From the NCBI RefSeq assembly GCF_025751555.1, contig NZ_JAOWLB010000018.1, forward strand, positions 43,388 through 107,387: a stretch of DNA of 64,000 nucleotides. Direction: 5' to 3'. Each line of letters starts with the position of its first letter. Positions within the stretch are counted from its first letter, which is position 1. The stretch is from Ruegeria aquimaris. Its GTDB lineage: Bacteria; Pseudomonadota; Alphaproteobacteria; Rhodobacterales; Rhodobacteraceae. This document shows, one piece after another, positions 26,885-33,720 of the stretch. The position numbers and the translations under genes were made by a program. The notes below the pieces were generated by a model. It did no database searches. It was given only the letters and a program-made list of their open reading frames with translations, and was not told where the DNA came from.

Positions 26885-27032
26885 GTGCAGGATTCTCCGA
26901 GCTTTTCATGCCTAATGACAATAGCGGACGCGTACGCACAGGCCCGATCCTTGAGGTACCCCTAGTTTCCTAGACACCTGCCAGGTTCACGATCACTTCA
27001 AACGCCGCGGCCTTGTCCCATTATGACTTTGC

Positions 27033-27617
27033 CTAAAGCGGCGTCGGGCGCTTTGCCCAAATTCCCCTTCGACGCTCCCAAATGACAATGATTAGGATGG
27101 TTACGAGTACCATGTAAAGCTTGCCCAAGACCTGTCCGGCCAAATAGTCCAAACTGCCGAACGCGAGCCAAAGAAAAACCAAGCTATCAACAATCAAGCC
27201 AACAGTGCTACTGACCAACGCGGCAACCACGAATCCGCGCCGGCGCAGCGGGGCGAAAACCGCGAAATCTGAAAGCTCCGACAAGAGGAATGCGGTTGTG
27301 GAGGCGATTAAGAGCGCTTGGGGGGAAAATATCGCAGATATGAGACTTCCTAATAAAATGGCGGAAAGCGCCCAGTACGCACCGAGATCTCTATGGACGA
27401 GATCACGCAATACCAATGCCAGGCCGACCATTAGAACGCCGCTCGGCGCAGATATCCCCGGCAAGACCGGTATCAAGCACGGTCCATTGGGAACGCAATA
27501 AGTTCCCACGTTCTGAATGAGCCAGTTCGAAGCTGGTCCCGTCAGCAAAAAGCCAATGTAGGAGAGGACCACACCACCTTTCACAATTCTTGCTTTCCGT
27601 CTCGAAATCGATGTCAC
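27033..27617 (-). CDS. VUT-family transporter (queuosine-precursor-type, YhhQ-like)
   Basis: A membrane protein with about six hydrophobic segments. GVLMVGLALVLRDLVHRDLG and ALLIASTTAFLLSELSDFAVF, followed by PLRRRGFVVAALVSSTVGLIVDSLVF, are the marks of the VUT/YhhQ family, which imports preQ0/preQ1 or related 7-deazaguanines. The GTG at 27617 with GGGAG upstream is preferred; a TTG at 27674 overlapping the previous gene is possible. Next to a QueC-like enzyme it suggests import of a deazapurine precursor. Confidence 0.78.
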   Translation of the reverse strand: MTSISRRKARIVKGGVVLSYIGFLLTGPASNWLIQNVGTYCVPNGPCLIPVLPGISAPSGVLMVGLALVLRDLVHRDLGAYWALSAILLGSLISAIFSPQALLIASTTAFLLSELSDFAVFAPLRRRGFVVAALVSSTVGLIVDSLVFLWLAFGSLDYLAGQVLGKLYMVLVTILIIVIWERRRGIWAKRPTPL

Positions 27618-27636
27618 TCGCAACAGGCTCCCATTT

Positions 27637-28305
27637 TTATCCTCCGCCCAAATGTACCGCACCTGCACCGACAAAACGGTCGGTGAAGTTCTTGCCGCCG
27701 AGGAGGGAGCTTCCTACTCTCCCGAGCACCACCGACGTCATTCCCAAACTTGTGGCAACCATGCAAATCGTCATGGCGAGCGCACCGCTGTCACGCCAAA
27801 TAAGGCTGGCGCTATTCTCGTAGCAGCTTTCAAGAAATTCGATATCAGCGACGAATTGAAGGGTCGTTCCAGCTGTCGCCGAACAGAGAGAATTCACGCT
27901 ATCCGAATTCGCATCTCTCACAAGGGTCGGGTCTTGGACTAGCTTGAGGGCGTGCGAGGAAGGATCATAGACACCAACTGGGTCATTCTCCCCAACCGGA
28001 ATGCAAAGTATCGACAGGACATGCAATCCACCCGCTGACGGACTTGCTCGGCCAACCCACGGGACACCGAACCGCCCTGGGCCTCGACATCGCTCACGCG
28101 TCAGGTGAAAGAGAAGGTCTCCCAATTGCTGCCGGGAAACCCGCCCCGAGATTGCCGACCGACGGGCCGCCAGGACGTCCGGCAGACCTACATCCGGAAG
28201 AAGTCGCGGCTTCGGAAGTTCAACGACGCCGTTTTCTGGAAAGCTAGCTCTCGTGGTGGCTTGTGGAGGCAGTATCGGGCGAGGCTCATCATCAATAGGC
28301 GACAC
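27637..28305 (-). CDS. SagB/nitroreductase-like oxidoreductase
   Basis: A 222-residue protein resembling the SagB-type flavin dehydrogenases. VLAARRSAISGRVSRQQLGD is followed by RASPSAGGLHVLSILCIP and the late LIWRDSGALAMTICMVATSL, which contact FMN in this family. SagB proteins oxidise azolines in peptide modification; the substrate here is unknown. The GTG start lies inside the end of the queC-like gene with AAGGAA upstream, a 14-base overlap, so it is tightly coupled. Confidence 0.7.
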   Translation of the reverse strand: MSPIDDEPRPILPPQATTRASFPENGVVELPKPRLLPDVGLPDVLAARRSAISGRVSRQQLGDLLFHLTRERCRGPGRFGVPWVGRASPSAGGLHVLSILCIPVGENDPVGVYDPSSHALKLVQDPTLVRDANSDSVNSLCSATAGTTLQFVADIEFLESCYENSASLIWRDSGALAMTICMVATSLGMTSVVLGRVGSSLLGGKNFTDRFVGAGAVHLGGG

Positions 28306-28885
28306 CGTAGATTTCCTTGGTCACCTGATAATGTTTCACGCATCCGCGACACTGGCCGCAGGCCAAATTCCCAGTGTGGCAAGAATGAGCCCATGCCAGA
28401 ATCTCGCGCGGGACACCTGAATGGCGCACCAGTTCGGTGGTCGTCATTGTAAGGGCTGGAGCCGAGATGCGGATGCCGCCCTCTTGCACAGCGGTCACCC
28501 TATCCATTGCGTCGTAGAACTCAGGACGCCCGTCTGCGTGCGTGCCATCAGACGAGACCGATCCGGTCATCACCTCAGTTACGCCGAGAACTATTCCCCG
28601 AGCAGCGGCGAAGGTCACGAGCAACTGATTGCGGAATGGCCACCATTCCGGTACGGGGGCGACACCGAGGGCATCGTTTCCCGCCATGTCACCGGAACCA
28701 ATGGCACGGCAGTCGATCGCAATGATCTCATGCTGCATCCCGATTTCTTTTGCCACTTGGCTGGCCGCAGTAATTTCTGCCTCGGCCGCGCGTTGCCCGT
28801 AGTCAATCGTGATGGCAATCTCAGGACGCTGCCAATAGGCGACGGCAATGGAGTCCATGCCTCCGGACAGGAGAAGTGCTCTCAT
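28292..28885 (-). CDS. QueC-like 7-cyano-7-deazaguanine synthase family enzyme
   Basis: A 197-residue ATP-pyrophosphatase, shorter than housekeeping QueC (about 220-235). It keeps the PP-loop SGGMDS (residues 7-12), TIDYGQ, the PFRNQ segment (83-87) and the four zinc-binding cysteines in CHTGNLACGQCRGC (169, 176, 179, 182). QueC adenylates a 7-carboxy-deazaguanine; related proteins occur in defence systems (type IV CBASS, Qat). No queD, queE or folE is nearby, so it is unlikely to serve tRNA queuosine synthesis. The start overlaps the previous stop by ATGA. Confidence 0.85.
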   Translation of the reverse strand: MRALLLSGGMDSIAVAYWQRPEIAITIDYGQRAAEAEITAASQVAKEIGMQHEIIAIDCRAIGSGDMAGNDALGVAPVPEWWPFRNQLLVTFAAARGIVLGVTEVMTGSVSSDGTHADGRPEFYDAMDRVTAVQEGGIRISAPALTMTTTELVRHSGVPREILAWAHSCHTGNLACGQCRGCVKHYQVTKEIYGVAY

Positions 28886-30075
28886 GGTTCGGCCCAAACT
28901 GTTTGGTAAATCGCGGTCACCAAGTCTTCGTATACTCGACAGCCAGTGCCCATGGGCATCTTGAGATCTTCTGGCCGCACATTCTGCGCTAATGCAATGA
29001 CCGGAATTCCTTTCGCCACCGCATAGCCAATCTCAAAAATTGTACCGGCGTCGCCTCCATTCAAAATCGCGAGCACGACGGAACACTCGTCAAGTCCCGC
29101 GAGATCTTGTTTCGCGACCACATCGCCCGGACCTACGCCTACATCATGAAGTGGCGAAAAGACCTCAACTTCCATGTGCAAGAGCTGTTCGCGGACCTCT
29201 TCGACAATCCAGCGCTCGGCCAAATTGAAGAACGGTGCAGCCAGATAGACTTTGCCGCCTCTCGGCTCGACCGCGTCTTTGACCACTTCGCGCAATGTAT
29301 CTTTAGGCACCAGTGGGAGAGAACGCGTACCACAGTAATAGGACGTCGCTCTGGACGCGAGATCCGCGGCCTCCGCAGCTGGTTTCTCAAGCTTACCCCA
29401 ATAATAGGCAAAAGCTGCAGAGAACACATCTCCCGACCCAATCTTCCAGACATTCTCGCTTCGGTATGATGGTACTGGCACAGGGGCCTCACCCCGAACG
29501 TGGACCATCGCTCCGTGTCCTCCCATTTTCAGGACAACAACGTCAGCCTTCCATTCATCAAGGATGTGTTCAACGATCTCGGAGGGTTCAGTCCGCCCAG
29601 AAAGGCGGCGGCCTTCAAGCCTGTTCAAGATGACGGCCAGAGTCTCAGCGCTGGAACCATTCTCGTGGTATGGCCGAGGATCGAATGCCGATTGCGGATC
29701 GTAGACAACCCGGCCCCCGGCAACTCGGGCACTCCCCTCAAGCATGCCAAAACGAAGCACGACGTCTCCTACCACCTCAAAAGGGGGGTACTGAGGAATA
29801 GCGTCGGGTCGAGGCGTAATCCTAGGCGTACCGAGCGAGTGCATATATTCAAACTCGACCCCTTCTTCGACCTCCGGACCGGTTGCATCTATCCCGAAGG
29901 CTGCAGACAGATTTTCAATTCCCGCTGACAGTGATTTGGCGCGAACTGTATGAAGGGAAATTGTCTCGCCTGTATCAGCTAAGGCGACGGCTGCTCGGCC
30001 CGCTGACCCAAATATGTCGTCCCAATGCGGCTCGATGCAGCTTTCACGATATACGCCACCTGCAATTGTAATCAT
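28882..30075 (-). CDS. PfkB-like kinase fused to nucleoside 2-deoxyribosyltransferase
   Basis: A 397-residue two-domain protein. Residues 1-265 are a divergent ribokinase/PfkB fold, with catalytic Asp216 in the anion-hole motif KIGSGDVFSAAFAYYW. Residues 272-395 form a nucleoside deoxyribosyltransferase-like domain: KVYLAAPFFNLAERWIVEEV, Asp324 and Asp329 in KQDLAGLDEC, and catalytic Glu348 in GDAGTIFEIGYA. It could phosphorylate a nucleoside or ribose and cleave or exchange its base. It is coupled by ATGA both to the Gly-rich gene before it and to the QueC-like gene after it, which ties base chemistry to the QueC step. Confidence 0.82.
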   Translation of the reverse strand: MITIAGGVYRESCIEPHWDDIFGSAGRAAVALADTGETISLHTVRAKSLSAGIENLSAAFGIDATGPEVEEGVEFEYMHSLGTPRITPRPDAIPQYPPFEVVGDVVLRFGMLEGSARVAGGRVVYDPQSAFDPRPYHENGSSAETLAVILNRLEGRRLSGRTEPSEIVEHILDEWKADVVVLKMGGHGAMVHVRGEAPVPVPSYRSENVWKIGSGDVFSAAFAYYWGKLEKPAAEAADLASRATSYYCGTRSLPLVPKDTLREVVKDAVEPRGGKVYLAAPFFNLAERWIVEEVREQLLHMEVEVFSPLHDVGVGPGDVVAKQDLAGLDECSVVLAILNGGDAGTIFEIGYAVAKGIPVIALAQNVRPEDLKMPMGTGCRVYEDLVTAIYQTVWAEP

Positions 30076-30443
30076 GCAGGCCGGACCTGTAGTGTAATTG
30101 CGGCGCCGGACCGGCTTGCAACTTCAGCGACGTATTGGTGTCCGTTTTGAATGCAGTCCACAATTTGCATGTGACCGGTATGGGTCAACGCGCCAGCAAT
30201 ACCGGCAGGCGCGTGAACTTCCAATATGGGACGCGGACCACCTAAGTTCAAAACAACGTCCAACACGTCTCCAACAGCAAGGGTCGAAACAACGGCTGGT
30301 CGGGGACTGTTCAGGGGCGCTTGCTGAAAAATGGCGCAAGGATCGGCTCCGCCGCCTCCGGCGCCACCACCCCCTCCGGCACCTGGTCGATTGGGGATCT
30401 TCGGCGGCGTGTAATCGTCACGCCCTCCACCACCACCTGACAT
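30072..30443 (-). CDS. Gly-rich small protein, possible conjugation partner
   Basis: A 123-residue protein. A low-complexity Gly-rich N-terminus (MSGGGGGRDDYTPPKIPNRP, then a run of Gly to about residue 33) is followed by a compact beta-rich domain (ALTHTGHMQIVDCIQNGHQY, ending AAITLQVRPA). AGGAGG lies six bases before its ATG, so it is probably well translated. It does not resemble an enzyme. Its place directly before the nucleobase enzymes, and the flexible tail, suggest a carrier or a target of modification, like the Gly-rich partner of QueC-like QatC. This is inference. Confidence 0.7.
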   Translation of the reverse strand: MSGGGGGRDDYTPPKIPNRPGAGGGGGAGGGGADPCAIFQQAPLNSPRPAVVSTLAVGDVLDVVLNLGGPRPILEVHAPAGIAGALTHTGHMQIVDCIQNGHQYVAEVASRSGAAITLQVRPA

Positions 30444-30535
30444 GTTAGTCCTCCTAAATCCAAAGCACCGCGAACCGCCTCAACCTAGGGGGGAACACAC
30501 CTTAAGAAAAGTGCTTAATCAACGGATTATGGAAT

Positions 30536-31378
30536 TTACAGCGCCAAGCTTAGTTGAACTGGCTCGGCCTTCGGCGAGAAAACTTCGGCCGAAGGGTCGG
30601 CCAGTCTTCGCAGGATTGCGGCAGGAATCTGACGCATGTTCATCCACATGACAGAATCCAAGATGGAAGCCTTGACAGAGATCGCTTCCGCGAAATCGAG
30701 GAATGCCGCTTCCAGCTCAAGATAGTGGCGTTCGACAGATTTCCCTTCAGGAAATATCTGCAGTATTCTGCCCGCGCGCAGTATGTGGATGTCCAAAATC
30801 GAAACACAATCGCTGTCACGCCAATTTCGGACAATCCAGGAAGCTGTCTTTGGCCCCACTCCCGGCAGCGCTGTCAACGCATCTCGCAGCTCTCTATCAG
30901 GGGCCTCTCGGTCCAAACTTCGCAGCGCGCGCATCGACCCTGCAAGATAGGCCGATTTCTGTTTTGCGAAACGGTAGCGAACAAGCCTCCCGTTCAGGTC
31001 CAATGGGTCGGCAAGTAGCTCAAGGACGAATTCCTCATCCAAAAGCCGACATGGGCTTTCGGCGTTCACCGCTCGCAGACGTTCATATGCAGCTAGCCCA
31101 ACTTCTGCAGGAATGCCGTAACCTCCGAGCAGGCAAGCAATCAGCTCCTCCTCAAGGCTCCGACCGAGCTTGTAGTGCGCCGGCGCCTCAACTTGCCACA
31201 TCCAGGCTTGCGCAGCCCAGTATGCGGGTGAACCGATTTCCTCAGCGAACCCCCAAACCAAGCCATTTATGTCCAGACGTTGATCTGCCGAGGGCAAGTT
31301 ACGACCGACGTAGCCTGCCTCCGACCTTGCATAGACGGTCTGAATTGACGAGTGAGCGCTAGAATGCATAAAATGCAT
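30536..31378 (-). CDS. OGG-like HhH-GPD DNA glycosylase/lyase
   Basis: A 280-residue HhH-GPD protein. The helix-hairpin-helix LPGVGPKTASWIVRNW contains the expected Schiff-base Lys177, and CVSILDIHILRAGR supplies Asp196. OGG enzymes excise 8-oxoguanine; OGG-like proteins are also encoded in type IV CBASS operons beside QueC-like genes. The first codons lie within the palindrome ATGCAT-aaa-ATGCAT, so initiation and repression may overlap; an ATG three codons later (31369) is an alternative. It heads the leftward operon, 92 bases before the Gly-rich gene. Confidence 0.8.
   Translation of the reverse strand: MHFMHSSAHSSIQTVYARSEAGYVGRNLPSADQRLDINGLVWGFAEEIGSPAYWAAQAWMWQVEAPAHYKLGRSLEEELIACLLGGYGIPAEVGLAAYERLRAVNAESPCRLLDEEFVLELLADPLDLNGRLVRYRFAKQKSAYLAGSMRALRSLDREAPDRELRDALTALPGVGPKTASWIVRNWRDSDCVSILDIHILRAGRILQIFPEGKSVERHYLELEAAFLDFAEAISVKASILDSVMWMNMRQIPAAILRRLADPSAEVFSPKAEPVQLSLAL
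31335..31378 (+). promoter_or_regulatory. Divergent promoter with ATGCAT operator, OGG operon / XRE gene
   Basis: ATGCAT-aaa-ATGCAT (31364-31378) is a perfect inverted repeat covering the OGG start codon. It also covers the -10 (ataaaa, 31368-31373) of a rightward promoter whose -35 is TTGACG at 31345-31350. A regulator bound here would block both directions. The same ATGCAT cores recur inside the XRE gene. Confidence 0.55.
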
Positions 31379-31403
31379 ATATCCTGAATAATCCCCGACG
31401 ACA

Positions 31404-31691
31404 ATGAGCGACCTGATAGCAGAAGTGGAAAATGTGCGGCAATCCGCTCGAATGAGTCAGGCTGAAGTCGCTCATCAAATGGGCGTTTCGCAGGGACAGT
31501 ATAGCAAGGTGGTTGCGAACCGCGTCCCATTGGCACCCAAGATGGCTGCCAAGATGAAAGCTTGGCTGGAACAGAACGAATCGACGGCAGTCAGTATCGA
31601 CCGCGAGATCCTCAAAAAATGCATCGAATTGATGCATTTGCTTCGCACGCGCGTCGAAGCCGCAGAGGAAACCGACAAGAAGAGCGACTGA
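31404..31691 (+). CDS. XRE-family regulator divergent from the QueC/OGG operon
   Basis: A 95-residue protein. An N-terminal HTH (VENVRQSARMSQAEVAHQMG, VSQGQYSKVVANRVPL) precedes a charged helical tail ending EAAEETDKKSD. It lies 25 bases from the OGG start on the opposite strand, with a palindrome between them and a second one inside its own 3' part. It is very likely the local repressor of the inserted operon and of itself. Confidence 0.8.
   Translation: MSDLIAEVENVRQSARMSQAEVAHQMGVSQGQYSKVVANRVPLAPKMAAKMKAWLEQNESTAVSIDREILKKCIELMHLLRTRVEAAEETDKKSD
31617..31639. promoter_or_regulatory. Second ATGCAT-type inverted repeat inside the XRE gene
   Basis: AAATGCATC-gaatt-GATGCATTT is a perfect nine-base inverted repeat within the coding sequence. 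It has the same ATGCAT core as the operator upstream of the gene but a longer spacing. It could be an auxiliary operator for looping or roadblock repression. Confidence 0.4.
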
Positions 31692-31795
31692 TGTTGCTCG
31701 CCCTTGGTCGACAACACTGCGTAACGGCAGGCGTTGGGCGATAATGGCATCAGCTCTTGAGTTTGGGTACCGACACATCGTTTCAAATCCTGGCA

Positions 31796-33715
31796 TCACC
31801 CACCCAACAACTCCTCGATGAAATCCTCCTGTCGATCGAGGGCCGCCTCCCATTCCTTCGGCATCGCCGCTTCCCGCTCGAGCGTCTCGGGCTCGGGCTG
31901 CCCGCGCCCAGCCTCCATCGTCCTCACGCTCATTGCGCGTGCTTCGCGGCGCTGTGATCGATCCCGGGGCGCGCGTTCGGCTGGTTTCGCCTGCTCGTCT
32001 GAGCCGTCCTCGTCACCACCGTCGCTACCCCAAGGCCCCACACCCTGCACGCTCGGCGGATAGGGGAAGGGCTTGCCCTCCTGTCGTGCCAGCATCTCCT
32101 TGAAGAAGGGATCATCGTAATACTTGATCCGGCTCGCCTTGATCGGATGCTGGGGCGAGGCGAGGATGATGACCTCGTCGGGGTCCATCAGGCGCGCTTC
32201 GGTCTCAGAAAGCAGCGGTCGCTCTTCCAGCCGCGCTGATGTCGAGGTTGCGCCAAGGAAGCCCTTGTTGCGGCCATACATCCGGGTCACTGCCTCGCGG
32301 GTGGTGCTGCCAACGGCGGCGGAGACCTCCTTCACCGTCCGCTGATCACGTGGCGTGATGTAGAGCTTCAGCCCTGCCCCGTTCTCGAGGCTTTCGCGGC
32401 CCTCGGGCCCGTAGATCCGGTCAAGCGAGGCCAGTGACTGCGCGATCATCGCAACCCGGCCGCCGTAGCTCGCCAGCGAATGGATCGCGCGCTCGAGATA
32501 GGGCATGGCCCCCATCTGCTGGAACTCGTCGATCATCATCATGACCGGCCAGGGCTCATCCGGGCCCGGCTCGTTCAGTCGGATCGAGGCAATGAGGTCG
32601 GCGAACATCAGGCGCAGAAGTGGCGCGAGGGTTGCGATGTGATCCTCAGAGACCGCGATATAGAGCGACTGCGGTTGCTTCCGGAAGGTCGAGAAATCAA
32701 AGTCGCTGGCTTGCGTGGCCGAGCGCACCGCCGGGTTGTCCCATTGCTTGAGACCGGCGGTCATCAGCGCCTGGATGTTCGAGGTCAGCAGCCGCGATGA
32801 GGCAGAGGCCGCATTGGTCCAGAGCTCGCGCAGGATGTCTTCCTCGGCCTCGTCTGCATAGGTCTTGTATTGCGCGTTCTTGTACTCGCCGCCCGCGACG
32901 ATCTTGTTCACCTCGCCAAGGTTCGGCGTGCCACGCTGGATCGCCAGCAGACAGGCCGCGACGAAGATCGACTTGCCGGCCTCGGAGAAGGTGTCGAGTT
33001 GCTTGTTGTCCTTATCGAGGAAGAGGTCGGCCAGGATCGAGACCTCAGTGAAGCGCTGCGCGAATGTCCGGGCCTTGGCGATCCGGGCAAGCGGATTGTA
33101 GCGATGCGTGGCATTGGCCCAATCAAAGGGGCTGAAGCGATAGACCTCGTCGCCGTTGAGCGCCCGGAGCCGCGCGGTCTTTTCAAAATTCTCGCCTTTG
33201 ACGTCCAGCACCACGACCGAGCCCGCGAAGCTCAGGAGGTTCGGGATCACGAAACCCACACCCTTACCTGCGCGGGTGGGCGCGACCATCATCACATGGG
33301 GGATGGTGGTCGAGGAAATGAACTCGGCCTTGGAGGTCGGCGCACCAAGCTTACCACAGACGAAACCCTTGCCCGGGGCCTGCAGCATGTCGTTCTTCTT
33401 CAGTTCCGGCTTGGTCTGCCAGTGAGCCGAGCCGTAGTCGTCCCGCTCTTTCTTCCAAGTCCAGGCCAGCGCCAAAGCACCGAGGCCGATGGCCCCGAAG
33501 CCGACGGCACCAAATCCCACCTTGAAGGCCTCGGGATGCGCCGCGCGCGTGCCGGCGCTGGCCTTCCAGAGCGCCAGCATGTCGAAGCTCTGAAACCCGG
33601 TTTTCAGGGCCAGGGTCAGGTAGAAGGCGGCGATGATCGTGCCGATGAAGGCTCCGCAGATCACACCGAAGAGAAGTGCTGCCCAGAGGGGAAGTGTCTT
33701 GGTCATGGTGGTCAT
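31796..33715 (-). CDS. virD4: VirD4/TraG type IV coupling protein
   Basis: A 639-residue coupling ATPase. Two N-terminal membrane helices (ALLFGVICGAFIGTIIAAFY; FGAVGFGAIGLGALALAW) precede Walker A MMVAPTRAGKGVGFVIPNLL and Walker B region PWPVMMMIDEFQQMGAMPYL. It docks the relaxase-DNA complex to the VirB channel. It is the last gene of a leftward mob operon, after the relaxase. ATG 33706 is an alternative start. The C-terminal 100 residues are acidic and proline-rich. Confidence 0.93.
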   Translation of the reverse strand: MTTMTKTLPLWAALLFGVICGAFIGTIIAAFYLTLALKTGFQSFDMLALWKASAGTRAAHPEAFKVGFGAVGFGAIGLGALALAWTWKKERDDYGSAHWQTKPELKKNDMLQAPGKGFVCGKLGAPTSKAEFISSTTIPHVMMVAPTRAGKGVGFVIPNLLSFAGSVVVLDVKGENFEKTARLRALNGDEVYRFSPFDWANATHRYNPLARIAKARTFAQRFTEVSILADLFLDKDNKQLDTFSEAGKSIFVAACLLAIQRGTPNLGEVNKIVAGGEYKNAQYKTYADEAEEDILRELWTNAASASSRLLTSNIQALMTAGLKQWDNPAVRSATQASDFDFSTFRKQPQSLYIAVSEDHIATLAPLLRLMFADLIASIRLNEPGPDEPWPVMMMIDEFQQMGAMPYLERAIHSLASYGGRVAMIAQSLASLDRIYGPEGRESLENGAGLKLYITPRDQRTVKEVSAAVGSTTREAVTRMYGRNKGFLGATSTSARLEERPLLSETEARLMDPDEVIILASPQHPIKASRIKYYDDPFFKEMLARQEGKPFPYPPSVQGVGPWGSDGGDEDGSDEQAKPAERAPRDRSQRREARAMSVRTMEAGRGQPEPETLEREAAMPKEWEAALDRQEDFIEELLGG

Positions 33716-33720
33716 CCGCC

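Noticed and set aside
28292..28885. QueC-like gene as ordinary queuosine synthesis
   Set aside because: No queD, queE, folE or queF nearby and the operon partners are unrelated to tRNA modification.
28292..31378. Calling the QueC/OGG operon a type IV CBASS
   Set aside because: No CD-NTase, TGT-like gene or CBASS effector is in this operon; the CD-NTase at 44.7 kb belongs to its own compact E2-type locus.
31364..31378. ATGCAT repeat as part of an IS end
   Set aside because: No transposase or matching distant terminus; position over start codon and -10 fits an operator.
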